Positions 22,997 through 31,950 of a stretch of DNA of 64,000 bases are shown piece after piece. A program made the translations under genes and the position numbers. This DNA comes from Limnothrix sp. FACHB-406 (GTDB lineage: Bacteria; Cyanobacteriota; Cyanobacteriia; CACIAM-69d): contig NZ_JACJSP010000012.1 of assembly GCF_014698235.1 (NCBI RefSeq), positions 1-64,000 of the forward strand, given 5' to 3'. Numbering within the stretch: position 1 is the first letter of the stretch; every line of letters begins with the position of its first letter. The notes under the pieces were generated by a model. The model was not told where the DNA came from. It made no database searches and saw only the letters and a list, made by a program, of their open reading frames with translations.

Positions 22997-23758
22997 ATGA
23001 CCCTCAAAGCAATTCTGCTGGACTTTAACGGCACAATCATTAATGACGAACCGCTGCACGGGCAACTTCTGCAAGAGATGTTGCTGAGTGAGAATTTGCG
23101 GCCGGATCCGGAGGAATTCCGCGAGGTCTGTTTGGGCCGGAGCGATCGGGCCTGTTTGCGGGATCTGCTGGCTCGGCGGGGGCGCATGGTGGATGATGAC
23201 ACGCTCGATCGGTTGGTGGCCCGCAAGTCGCAACTGTATCTCGATCGTCTGGCCCACTTGCCCCAACTGCCGATCTATCCGGGCGTGGTGGACTTTTGCA
23301 GTCGGGTGCGCACCTTGGGGTTGCCCATGGGAATTGTGACCGGGGCCCTGGCTGCGGAGGTGGAGACGGTTTTGAGTCGGGCGGGACTGCGATCGTTCTT
23401 TAGCGTGCTGATTACGGGTGATATGGGCCTAGAGAGCAAGCCCGCTCCCGATGGTTATTTGCAAGCGGTGGCCCAGTTGCGATCGCAGCTCGATCGGCTG
23501 GATTTACAACCCCAAAATTGCTTGGCGATCGAAGACACCTACCCTGGCATTGCGGCGGCCAAGGCTGCGGGAATGCAGGTGGTGGGCGTGGCCACCAGCC
23601 ACCCATTCCAAATGGTGCACCGCCGGGCCGATTGGGTGGTGGACTTTTTAAATACCTTGGATCTCGATCGGGTGCAGCGGCTTTTTGCCGGTCGGGAACG
23701 GCCCGAACCGCCGATTGGTGCTACCATGTCCGATACGCCAATTGCCTCGGGGAATTAG
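22997..23758 (+). CDS. HAD-superfamily hydrolase, 3' end overlapping tRNA-Ala
   Basis: A 253-residue phosphatase-like HAD protein. Motif I is LLDFNGTIIND (note Asn replacing the Leu/Met between Asp and Gly), motif II is IVTGAL, the motif III Lys is in LESKPAPDGY, and motif IV is AIEDTYPGI. A helical cap lies between residues 20 and 90. The ATG at 22997 is preferred to a TTG at 22979 because MTLKAILLDF is the normal start. Its TAG stop is inside the tRNA-Ala gene: the last ten bases (23749-23758) are shared, so the C-terminal residues are dictated by the tRNA acceptor stem. Confidence 0.88.
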   Translation: MTLKAILLDFNGTIINDEPLHGQLLQEMLLSENLRPDPEEFREVCLGRSDRACLRDLLARRGRMVDDDTLDRLVARKSQLYLDRLAHLPQLPIYPGVVDFCSRVRTLGLPMGIVTGALAAEVETVLSRAGLRSFFSVLITGDMGLESKPAPDGYLQAVAQLRSQLDRLDLQPQNCLAIEDTYPGIAAAKAAGMQVVGVATSHPFQMVHRRADWVVDFLNTLDLDRVQRLFAGRERPEPPIGATMSDTPIASGN

Positions 23759-23821
23759 CTCAGTTGGTAGAGCGCTGCGATCGCACCGCAGAGGCCAGCG
23801 GTTCGAGTCCGCTATTCTCCA
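23749..23821 (+). tRNA. tRNA-Ala (anticodon CGC)
   Basis: A complete 73-base cloverleaf: acceptor GGGGAAT/ATTCTCC with discriminator A, D arm GCTC...GAGC, anticodon stem CTGCG/CGCAG enclosing the loop ATCGCAC (anticodon CGC, decoding GCG), and T arm AGCGG-TTCGAGT-CCGCT. No CCA is encoded. It overlaps the end of the upstream HAD gene by ten bases. Confidence 0.95.
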
Positions 23822-23851
23822 TTTCAACCAGTTCCCATTTCAACCAGTTCC

Positions 23852-25195
23852 TTAAACTTGGGGCGCGTTGGCCAACACAGCCGTCAGTTTGGCTGCGGCT
23901 TCGAGGCTGTCGGCCAGGGAAATCGGCAAGCTTTCAATTAACTCGCGCGTTTCATCACTGGGTTCCCCCAACACCCGCAGCACGATCGCGGGGCCGCGTC
24001 CCTGATTCAGGGCCAAATTATTAGCCCAATTATTCACAGCCAAGTCCCCTTCACTGCGGGTGGTGGAGAGGGGTTGCGGTAATTCTTCCATCGGTTGGGT
24101 TTCCTGTCGCCACCAACCATGGCGCTTGGCATATTGGTGAATCACTGCCACCACGCCATCCAGGGTGATGGCACTGCCCAACAAATCCAGCAGCACCACC
24201 CGCACTGGATGTGGATGGCTGAGACTGGCTAAGGCCTGTTCGAGCCGCCCTTCTAGGATTTCGGGGCGACCACCGCCCACGGTCCAGCCCACATTGATGA
24301 ACCCGGCCACGTTGCCCCCAAAGCGGCAAACCAAATCCAAGGCCGCTAAGGTCAGCCCCATGCCATTGCAGACAATCCCGATCGGGGTGCTGGCGTTCTT
24401 TTTGCTGCGATCGCCATTGGTGGAATTGCTGCTCTGACCGTTCACGGCCCCCTGAGCACCGTGGGCCGCATTGGCCACCGAAGCGGGCGCGGTTCCGCCC
24501 TCAATCCAAACGGGCTTGAGGCTGGGCGGCATCACTACGCCGTTGAGCAAGCATTTCAACTCCGTGTGGCGATCGATCGCACTGTCGTTCACGGTGACTT
24601 TGCCGTCCAGGGCCATCAGTTCCCCGGCGCGATCGACCCCTAGGGGATTGATCTCCACCAAATCCAAATCATTTTGGACAAACAGAGCATACATCCGCTC
24701 CACAATCTCGCTGACGGAAGGCACTAGCTCGCCCCGTAGCCCCATCTTCAGCACCAAACGGCGGGCATAGAAGGGCGAAAATTCCCCATCCACCAACACC
24801 TGATGCACCGTACCGGCGGACAGCTTGCCATCCATCCCCCCTTGGGTGGATCCCAGCAGCACCGGCCGCCGGGCGTTGTCATCCAGCGCCACCGCCAGAT
24901 AAAACTCCTGCTCCACGTTGTATTTGGCCTCCGCCAACAGCAACGCAGGACATTCCCCCCCGATCGGCAAGCTGAAAATGGCTTGGGCGGCGGCCACCGC
25001 GTCGATCGTGTTGCTGGCGAACCGGATCCCACCAGCACGCCCCCGTCCCCCGGCCCGCACTTGGGATTTCAGGGCGATCGGGTAGGGAATCTTCAATTCC
25101 CGCAACTCCTGCAAGCTGGCGATCGGTTGGGAAGGCAGCACCGGAATGCCCATGGCGGCAAACAAGGCTTTTGCCTGATACTCCAGCAAGTCCAT
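23852..25195 (-). CDS. sucC: succinyl-CoA synthetase (ADP-forming) beta subunit
   Basis: The ATP-grasp subunit of succinate-CoA ligase. The N-terminus (LEYQAKALFAAMGIPV, ALKSQVRAGGRGRAGGI) matches the family ATP-grasp domain to about residue 230, with EINPLGV as a metal/nucleotide motif. The C-terminal CoA-ligase-like domain begins GIVCNGMGLTLAALD and holds NVGWTVGGG. At 447 residues it is longer than usual because of an inserted low-complexity segment (Ala/Asn/Ser-rich, about 245-268). sucD is not adjacent. The gene converges with tRNA-Ala. ATG at 25195. Confidence 0.9.
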   Translation of the reverse strand: MDLLEYQAKALFAAMGIPVLPSQPIASLQELRELKIPYPIALKSQVRAGGRGRAGGIRFASNTIDAVAAAQAIFSLPIGGECPALLLAEAKYNVEQEFYLAVALDDNARRPVLLGSTQGGMDGKLSAGTVHQVLVDGEFSPFYARRLVLKMGLRGELVPSVSEIVERMYALFVQNDLDLVEINPLGVDRAGELMALDGKVTVNDSAIDRHTELKCLLNGVVMPPSLKPVWIEGGTAPASVANAAHGAQGAVNGQSSNSTNGDRSKKNASTPIGIVCNGMGLTLAALDLVCRFGGNVAGFINVGWTVGGGRPEILEGRLEQALASLSHPHPVRVVLLDLLGSAITLDGVVAVIHQYAKRHGWWRQETQPMEELPQPLSTTRSEGDLAVNNWANNLALNQGRGPAIVLRVLGEPSDETRELIESLPISLADSLEAAAKLTAVLANAPQV

Positions 25196-25395
25196 CGTTA
25201 ACCTAGCTAAACGCTGTGGGGAGGGGATGGCCAGCCTTGTGGGATGGCTTTGGCATTATACGATCACGCCGAAAACGGCGCTGTGTCGCCCAATGCCACG
25301 CAAGGCACAAAAGCAACCTATTGGATACCGGGCCGAATCCGGGTCTCAGTCGTTGCCCAAGACCAACTGGGCCCCAAGGGCGCGAGCGGCAACCC

Positions 25396-26142
25396 TCACT
25401 CAACCCAAAGATCGCCTTCCAGCTCTGGATCGGAGGTGGGCTGAGCATCGCGGGCCGATCGCCCCGGGCCCGGATGAGGTGTTTCGCGGGTCAAGTCCGT
25501 GGTGGGAGCGGGGGTGTGGTCAACCTGGGGATCGAATCGAGCGGGGGGTTCCGCCTGGGTTGGACAAACCACATAGGGCAAGGTTGCGCCCTTCAAGCCC
25601 CGTTGCAACCGTTCGGGCGATCGCTCCGACAGCAAAAACAGCGGATAGATTCGATCGGCCCGATCGCCCACCACATGGCGGTAAGCCAGGGGCATCACCC
25701 ATTCATAGTCGCGATCGAGCAGCAATTGCGTCTGTCGCCAGCGACTCATCAGCCCATAAAAATCCTCATTGGGCCGATGCACAAACACAAACACCGCCAC
25801 GCCCGTGGTCACCTGCCATTCGGGATCGCACATCAGGAGGGCAATCTCGCAGGGTAACCGCACCGCCTGCCGCCCCGGCTTGTTGGTCGATCGCTCGGAC
25901 TCGATCGAATGGCGACGGCGCGATCGGCTCACATCGGCCACCTCGGCCAGTTGGGTCATTTCCAGCACATCGGGATCGATCCGCGCCAACGGCAACGTAA
26001 TCACCACGGTGCTGTCCAGGGGCCGCCGCATACTGGGCAACAGTTCCAAGTAGGGCCGATATTCCCGCAGCAGCTCGATCGCTGCCTGCCGCCCACTATA
26101 AGTCGCCAGAATTTCCTCATAATCCGCAGACTTGATGGACAT
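25396..26142 (-). CDS. conserved hypothetical protein
   Basis: A 248-residue soluble protein with no recognised domain. The ordered part (to about residue 195) alternates short hydrophobic strands (STVVITLPLARI, VAVFVFVHRP) with charged helices. The last 50 residues are Pro/Thr-rich and look disordered. An RSRRRHSIESERS segment is basic. It lies upstream of sucC on the same strand (200 bases away) and downstream of the pil genes. I cannot assign a function. Confidence 0.65.
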   Translation of the reverse strand: MSIKSADYEEILATYSGRQAAIELLREYRPYLELLPSMRRPLDSTVVITLPLARIDPDVLEMTQLAEVADVSRSRRRHSIESERSTNKPGRQAVRLPCEIALLMCDPEWQVTTGVAVFVFVHRPNEDFYGLMSRWRQTQLLLDRDYEWVMPLAYRHVVGDRADRIYPLFLLSERSPERLQRGLKGATLPYVVCPTQAEPPARFDPQVDHTPAPTTDLTRETPHPGPGRSARDAQPTSDPELEGDLWVE

Positions 26143-26180
26143 AGGCTGCCTCGCTGATGCTACTGCTCACTCGATCGCTG

Positions 26181-26283
26181 GAAAAGTTTGCCTGAGAAAA
26201 ATTCGCCCGCGAAAAATTCGCCTGAAAAAAGTTTGCCTGAGAAAAGCTGACCTGAGAAGAATTCGCCCGCGAAAAATTCACCT
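26181..26283. repeat. 15-base tandem array, seven units
   Basis: Units such as GAGAAAAATTCGCCC, GCGAAAAATTCGCCT and GAAAAAAGTTTGCCT follow one another without gaps from 26181 to 26283 (the first unit is two bases short). One minus-strand frame stays open through the whole array, reading a five-residue repeat of Gly-x-[Phe/Leu]-Phe-[Ala/Ser]. I could not connect it to a start codon. Confidence 0.85.
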
Positions 26284-26369
26284 GAAGTTTTGATGATCGA
26301 TCGCTTTGCCTTGGAGTTTTGGTGGTTGATATTTGGAGTTTTGATGGTTAATAGCGTTGCCTTGCAGCA

Positions 26370-27629
26370 CTACTTAATCGCATCCATCACCGCAAAGATG
26401 GGCAAATACATCGCCAACAAAATCGAACCAACCATCCCCCCAATCACCACAATCATCAACGGCTCCAACATACTGGTTAGACCCTTGATTGCTTGCTCCA
26501 CTTCATCTTCATAGAAGTCCGCCACCTTCATTAGCATTTTGTCGAGTTCCCCGGTTTCCTCACCAATCATCATCATCTGAATGGCCATGGCCGGGAAGAC
26601 CTTATATCGCTCGATCGCCGCACTGATCGTTCCCCCACCTTGAATTTCGGTAATGGAGGAAGCCACCGCATCCGAAACCACCTGGTTGTCGGCGGTATCT
26701 TTACAAATTTCGAGGGCTTGAATAATCGGCACACCCGATCGCGTCAACGTCCCAAAGGTGCGGCAAAAACTAGCCACCGAGCTTTTCTGAATGATGTCTC
26801 CAAAAATCGGCAACTTCAGAAATACGGCATCCATTTGGCGCTTGCCAGCCGGTGTTTTGTACCACAGGTCATAGACAACCTTGCCGATGACCAAGGCAAT
26901 TACCAAAAACACCACATAGAAATTCCTACGCCCCTTGGGATCATCTTCATCGAAAAATGGGCCACGCAAAAACTCACTGATATTAATCATGATTTGCGTG
27001 AACGCCGGCAGTTCAGCCCCTAACTTATCGAAAATTCCCGTAAAGGTTGGCAGCAGAAAAATGGTCATTCCCAAAAAGATAAGGACCGCCAAGGATCCCA
27101 CTGTGGAGGGATAGGACATGGCGGACTTAATTTGGTTTTGTAGCCGGGCGGCATTTTCCAGCAGGGTTGCCAGTCGGGTGAGTACTTCATCGAGCACCCC
27201 CCCAATTTCACCCGCTTCCACCATGGCGCAATAGAGCTTACTGAAGATGTCGCCGTGTCGTTTCAGCGAAGAAGATAGGGTTTCCCCTTCTTGCACATCA
27301 GCATTGATTTTAAATAGGGCTTTTTTCAGTTTGGGATTTTCACATTGATTGCTCAAAATATCCAAACATTTCACCATGGCAATGCCCGCATTGAACATGG
27401 CGGAAAATTGCCGAGAAAACACGGCCAAATCTTTTACGGTTACGCTGGCTGTGAGGCTGGCGAGGTCAATGTCTAGGCCGCTTTTCTGTTCCTTGAGATC
27501 GCGAATTTGGGCTTGGCTAAACCCAGCGGCAATCAGTTTATTACGCGCCCCGTTGATGCTTTCTGCTTCAACAACTTCGCGCTTGCCTTTGCCGTCGGGG
27601 CCAGCGATGGTGGCGATGAATTTAGCCAT
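26370..27629 (-). CDS. pilC: type IV pilus inner-membrane platform protein PilC
   Basis: The polytopic core of the pilus motor complex, on which PilB and PilT act. At 419 residues it has the two repeated T2SSF domains (about residues 70-195 and 275-400), seen as LAVFSRQFSAMFNAGI...GGVLDEVLTRLA and ASFCRTFGTLTRSGV...TGELDKMLMKVADFYEDEV, and three membrane spans near 170-190, 220-250 and 385-415. It is the last gene of pilB-pilT-pilC, on the minus strand, 248 bases after pilT. Confidence 0.95.
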   Translation of the reverse strand: MAKFIATIAGPDGKGKREVVEAESINGARNKLIAAGFSQAQIRDLKEQKSGLDIDLASLTASVTVKDLAVFSRQFSAMFNAGIAMVKCLDILSNQCENPKLKKALFKINADVQEGETLSSSLKRHGDIFSKLYCAMVEAGEIGGVLDEVLTRLATLLENAARLQNQIKSAMSYPSTVGSLAVLIFLGMTIFLLPTFTGIFDKLGAELPAFTQIMINISEFLRGPFFDEDDPKGRRNFYVVFLVIALVIGKVVYDLWYKTPAGKRQMDAVFLKLPIFGDIIQKSSVASFCRTFGTLTRSGVPIIQALEICKDTADNQVVSDAVASSITEIQGGGTISAAIERYKVFPAMAIQMMMIGEETGELDKMLMKVADFYEDEVEQAIKGLTSMLEPLMIVVIGGMVGSILLAMYLPIFAVMDAIK

Positions 27630-27877
27630 AGGGCGCTGCTCAAACTACGTGAGTCCTCAGAATTCTGTCGAGAGTCCGTTGCCAGAGGTGGCGGCGGCAC
27701 GGGGGAAAAGGGGCTGTGGGGGTTGGGCTGGGGTCGATCGCCCGAGGGTTTGCCGAGCGATCGGCCCCGTCGTTACCTTCTGTCGATCGATTATGCGCCC
27801 GATATGCGCTCGATCGGTGATGCCAATTTAGGTACGCCTCATTGGATCCGCCTGATTAGGGCAGGAATGCCGCGTCC

Positions 27878-28966
27878 CTAGCGACCAGCACCCACCTTGC
27901 CACCCAACAACCGCTGTAGCTCGTCGGGTTTGGAGCTTTTGCCCAGGGCATCTTCGTAGGTGATCTTGTTTTCTTGGTACAGCTTCGCCAGGCAAGATTC
28001 CATGGTTTGCATCCCCTGCTTACCACCCATTTGAATCGTGGAATAGATTTGCGAGGTTTTGCCTTCCCGAATCAGGTTCGCCACAGCGGGGGTATTCAGC
28101 ATAATTTCGTGTGCTGCACAGCGACCGCCCCCAACTTTCTTGACCAAGTTTTGTGAGCAAACCCCCACGAGGGAGTTGGCCATCTGGGCCCGGACTTGGG
28201 GCTGTTGGATGGGGGGAAACACGTCCAAAATCCGGTCGATCGTCCCGGCGGCGGAGTTGGTGTGCAGGGTTCCGAAAACCAAGTGACCGGTTTCAGCGGC
28301 GGAGATAGCCAAGGAAATGGTTTCCAAGTCCCGCATTTCCCCCACCAGAATGATATCCGGGTCTTCCCGCAGCGCTGCCTTCAGGGCGTTGGCAAAACTC
28401 TTGGTGTCTTCGCCCTTTTGCCGCTGGTGGAACAGGCTTTTCATGTTCGGAAACACATACTCGATCGGGTCTTCCACGGTCAGGACATGCTCCGCGCGGG
28501 TGCGGTTGATGTAGTCCAAGCAGGCCGCCAGGGTGGTGGTTTTGCCGGATCCCGTTTGCCCCGTGATCAGCACCATGCCCCGGGGCCGCTCCGCCATCTC
28601 CAGCAACACTTGGGGCAAACCGAGTTTTTCAAAGTTGGGAATTTGGGAAGCCAGGGCCCGCAAACAGGCGGCCCAGCAGCCCCGCTCGCGATAGACATTC
28701 ACCCGAAACCGCGACAGACCCTTGACCCCATAGGCGCAGTCCAATTCCCAGTTCTGCTCCAGGTCTTTCCGCTGGTTGTTGTTGAGCATACTGAAAATCA
28801 GCTTTTGGCAGTCCTGGGAGTCGAGAACTTCGCCAAATTGCGGTTGGGGGGTCAGTTTGCCGCTAATCCGAAAATAGATGGGCGCACCGGCTTGGATATG
28901 CATGTCGGAGCCGCCTTGTTCGATCAGCGATTCCATCACGTCTTCGATCATGTAATCCAGTGGCAT
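27878..28966 (-). CDS. pilT: type IV pilus retraction ATPase PilT
   Basis: A hexameric secretion ATPase that disassembles pilin, driving twitching motility and DNA uptake. The 362-residue length is right. Walker A is GQTGSGKTTT, the Asp box is ILVGEMRD, the Walker B region includes ALREDPD, the His box is GTLHTNSA, and the retraction motif AxGxxx-type C-terminal segment follows (VAN LIREGKTSQI). It sits between pilB and pilC on the minus strand, the usual order in cyanobacteria. Confidence 0.95.
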   Translation of the reverse strand: MPLDYMIEDVMESLIEQGGSDMHIQAGAPIYFRISGKLTPQPQFGEVLDSQDCQKLIFSMLNNNQRKDLEQNWELDCAYGVKGLSRFRVNVYRERGCWAACLRALASQIPNFEKLGLPQVLLEMAERPRGMVLITGQTGSGKTTTLAACLDYINRTRAEHVLTVEDPIEYVFPNMKSLFHQRQKGEDTKSFANALKAALREDPDIILVGEMRDLETISLAISAAETGHLVFGTLHTNSAAGTIDRILDVFPPIQQPQVRAQMANSLVGVCSQNLVKKVGGGRCAAHEIMLNTPAVANLIREGKTSQIYSTIQMGGKQGMQTMESCLAKLYQENKITYEDALGKSSKPDELQRLLGGKVGAGR

Positions 28967-29004
28967 GGTCGCTACTCCTGTCGAGTGAGGTTAGGTCGAA
29001 TGGG

Positions 29005-29036
29005 GATCGAATGAGGGGTCGATCGAATGAGGGGTC
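29005..29036. repeat. 16-base tandem duplication in the pilT leader
   Basis: GATCGAATGAGGGGTC occurs at 29005-29020 and 29021-29036 in the gap between pilB and pilT. GATCGGG follows directly. Confidence 0.85.
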
Positions 29037-29236
29037 GATCGGGATCAAGACGCTGGCACGGCCCGCAAAGTTGGCAGGGTTTGAACAACTCGGGCGGGGC
29101 CAACCATGGGGAAGCGTCGAAATCGGGGATGAGGTCAGCCGTGAATTTGGCCTGAGGATGCCCAATTGGGCGGGCGATCGTATCAAGATCGCATTCCCTG
29201 CCAACCGGCAAGCCATTCACGAGCGATCGCCAAAAG

Positions 29237-31267
29237 CTAGCGACCGGTCACCAACGGCTCTTCAAACCGAGGCGTGAGGCAATAGGGACAGTCCATCCAG
29301 TCTGGCTGGAGTTCTGCCGCGCAGGTGCGACAGGTGAGGGCGCTCTTGCGCTTGGCCTTCAGTTCCGCTTCTAGGCCGGTGTCGGTGAAGGTGACCCGCT
29401 CCACTTCCTCGAAGGTGGTCAGCCCTTCCCGCACCAGATCCAGGCTGTAGGCCAACAGGGTAACCATCCCTTCTTCAACGGCGGCCTCCTTGATGCGATC
29501 GGTTGGGGCCCCTTGGGTAATCAGGTTTTGCAAGGTTTCCGTCACTTGCAAAACCTCATAAACCCCGCAACGGCCCTTGTAGCCCACACCGCCACACTTG
29601 GGACAAAGTTTGCCCATCTCGCCCAGGCTCTTGCGCTCATCAGGCGACACCACATTGGCCTTGTAGAAGGTCAGGTGGGATTCTTGGTTGGCGCTCATGC
29701 CGTAGCGGGCCAACTCTTCGGGGGTGGGAGTGTAGGGCACGCGGCATTCGCTGCAAACGCGCCGCATTAGCCGCTGGGCCACCACGCCCAACAGGGCCCC
29801 CGCCACCATGAAAGGTTCCACGCCCATTTCATCCAAGCGGGCGATCGCCCCGGATGCGTCGTTGGTGTGCAGGGTGGTTAACACCAAGTGGCCTGTGAGG
29901 GCCGCCTCGATCGCCGTTTTGGCCGTTTCCTTGTCCCGCGTCTCACCCACCAGAATCACATCCGGGTCTTGGCGCAGGAATGCCCGCAGGATCCGCGAAA
30001 AGTCCAGCCCCTTTTCCCGAATCACCTGCACCTGGGTAATCCCGGGCAAGGCGTATTCGATCGGGTCTTCAGCGGTACTGATGTTGATGCCTGGGTCGTT
30101 CCGTTCCGCCAAGATTGAATAGAGCGTGGTGGACTTCCCGGAACCCGTCGGCCCCGTCACCAAAATCAAGCCAAAGGGGCGGCTGGCCATCTCCCGCACC
30201 AACTGCAACGATTCCGGCCGGCCAATCAGCTTATCCAAACCCAGTTGTGTTGAGGAGTTATCCAAAATCCGCAACACAATCTTCTCGCCGTAGCGACTGG
30301 GTAGCACATTGACCCGAAAGTCCACTTTCCGCCCTTCAAAGACCCGGCGAATCCGCCCATCCTGGGTGTCCCGTCGTTCGGCAATGTCCAGGTTGGAAAT
30401 GATTTTGAACCGGGAGGTCACGGCCGGAACCACCTTTTTCGGGAGCCGAAACACCTCTTGCAGCACCCCATCTTTGCGGAACCGAATCCGCATTTCTTCC
30501 TCTTGGGGTTCCACGTGAATATCCGAAACGCCGTCTTGCAGGGCCTTAATCAAAACCTTGTTCACTAGGTTGACGATCGGCCCCGACTCCGCGTCGTTCA
30601 TGGAGCTGGCCAGGTCGTCCGTCTCCAATTCGTCGGAAGCCTCTTCCATTTGCATGGCTTCGAGGTTCTGCAAATCCGACTCATCGAAACTGACGGCGGC
30701 GGAAGTTTGGCGAGAAGCCTGTTGGGACTTGCGGGCCGCTTCGTCTAGGTATTGGCTAATGATGGCCTGGTAATCTTCGGGGGCAATCACCCGCCGAATC
30801 AGGGCCAGGTTTTGGGGCCGCAGGATGCGATTCAAATCGTCCAGTGCATCCAGGTTGTCCGGGTCGGCCATGGCCACCATCATGGCCGGTGCGTCGCCCC
30901 GTTGGGCCCGCCCCAGGGGCAGCAACCGATAGCGACGGCAAACATCCACCGGAATCAGGGTTTCAATGCATTGCTCCACCTGGGCCGCGGACACTTCTTC
31001 AATTTCCGGGTCGATCGCCTCAACCCCGTGGAGAATTTTGAGTTCAAACAGCAGTTGCTTTTTGTACTGGCGTACCAATTCCGGTGGCACTTCTTTGCCG
31101 GCGATCGCTGCCAGCACTTCCATCAGCGGCCGGCCCGACTGGCGGTGTTCAGCCAAAGCGCGGCTCATTTGGTCGGGATCCACATAGCCCGACTGCACAA
31201 GTTTGTTACCGAAGGGCGAAAAATTGCTTTGGACAACCAGGGCGCGCCGGTTTATGGAGTTTGTCAT
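29237..31267 (-). CDS. pilB: type IV pilus extension ATPase PilB
   Basis: A secretion ATPase powering pilus assembly, 676 residues. The N-terminal MshEN/GspE-N-like domain (to about 200) is followed by the ATPase core with Walker A GPTGSGKST, Asp box VGETRDKETA, and TLHTNDASGAI. A tetracysteine zinc finger CSEC...CPKC lies in the C-terminal third, and a second CxxC...CxxC ribbon (CRTC, CPYC) ends the protein, a less usual extension. The ATG at 31267 is chosen; an upstream in-frame GTG at 31279 has no ribosome-binding site. It is the first gene of the pil cluster, divergent from grpE. Confidence 0.94.
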   Translation of the reverse strand: MTNSINRRALVVQSNFSPFGNKLVQSGYVDPDQMSRALAEHRQSGRPLMEVLAAIAGKEVPPELVRQYKKQLLFELKILHGVEAIDPEIEEVSAAQVEQCIETLIPVDVCRRYRLLPLGRAQRGDAPAMMVAMADPDNLDALDDLNRILRPQNLALIRRVIAPEDYQAIISQYLDEAARKSQQASRQTSAAVSFDESDLQNLEAMQMEEASDELETDDLASSMNDAESGPIVNLVNKVLIKALQDGVSDIHVEPQEEEMRIRFRKDGVLQEVFRLPKKVVPAVTSRFKIISNLDIAERRDTQDGRIRRVFEGRKVDFRVNVLPSRYGEKIVLRILDNSSTQLGLDKLIGRPESLQLVREMASRPFGLILVTGPTGSGKSTTLYSILAERNDPGINISTAEDPIEYALPGITQVQVIREKGLDFSRILRAFLRQDPDVILVGETRDKETAKTAIEAALTGHLVLTTLHTNDASGAIARLDEMGVEPFMVAGALLGVVAQRLMRRVCSECRVPYTPTPEELARYGMSANQESHLTFYKANVVSPDERKSLGEMGKLCPKCGGVGYKGRCGVYEVLQVTETLQNLITQGAPTDRIKEAAVEEGMVTLLAYSLDLVREGLTTFEEVERVTFTDTGLEAELKAKRKSALTCRTCAAELQPDWMDCPYCLTPRFEEPLVTGR

Positions 31268-31950
31268 AGCAGGTGACACCTAGCGGGATCGAAGGCGCAT
31301 CGATCGGGCGATCGGGCGCGAGGAGCGAAACGGACGGGCAATCAATTCAGCTACAGGGCCCAACTCAGCTACAGCATGACCCAGGTATACCCCGGTCTAC
31401 CCCCCGAAAACAACAGCCCGCAGCCACGCAGCCCCAAGGATCGAAGCTGGATCCTGAAGCTGGATGCCTAGGAATGGCAGGCATTGACACTGATTGGTTT
31501 TTGGGCCATGGTTTTGAGTTTTGGGCCATGGGTTCGAGCCTGTTCTCGGATCGGTTTCAGGGTGGGCTGGCGGGTCATGCAAAGCCAATGGATCAAAACC
31601 AAATCAATCCTAAGCTAAAGGTCTCGGGAAAGCTCGCATCTAGAGCTGGCATCTAGAGCTGGCATCTGAGGCAGGGGCCAGGGCGGGAAATGTTCGATTC
31701 GGCCGGGTGGCGTTCTAACATAGGTTGAGCCTGTGCGGGTCACTGTCCGGGCAGCCCTGCGGGACAGGTGGGTGATGGGCAATCTGCACTTCAGCGAGCA
31801 CTGAAGTGGTGAGGGCCACCCACGGGCGATCGCCCCAATTTGGCCAATTTGCACGGGTCAGGAAATTTGACCGTTGTTGGACTGTTGATGGTCAAAGCTC
31901 AACAGGAACTCAACAAAAACTCCATTGTGATCACTGCTAGCGAGGAACCA
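31268..31950. other. 683-base divergent region between pilB and grpE
   Basis: Contains TCTAGAGCTGGCA-type short repeats at about 31637-31668 and two strong stem-loops at 31743-31767 and 31787-31808. No CIRCE heat-shock element (TTAGCACTC...GAGTGCTAA) was found. An open frame from 31840 joins the grpE frame, but grpE most likely begins at 31951. Confidence 0.55.
31743..31808. promoter_or_regulatory. tandem stem-loops upstream of grpE
   Basis: CTGTCC (31743-31748) pairs with GGACAG (31762-31767), with an inner GGGC/GCCC. CACTTCAG (31787-31794) pairs perfectly with CTGAAGTG (31801-31808) around a six-base loop. They lie 140-210 bases before the grpE start and could form a leader structure. No regulatory role is proven. 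Confidence 0.4.

Noticed and set aside
23749-23821. tRNA-linked integration site (genomic island)
   Set aside because: No integrase gene and no repeated tRNA 3' end nearby. The overlap is with a normal HAD gene.
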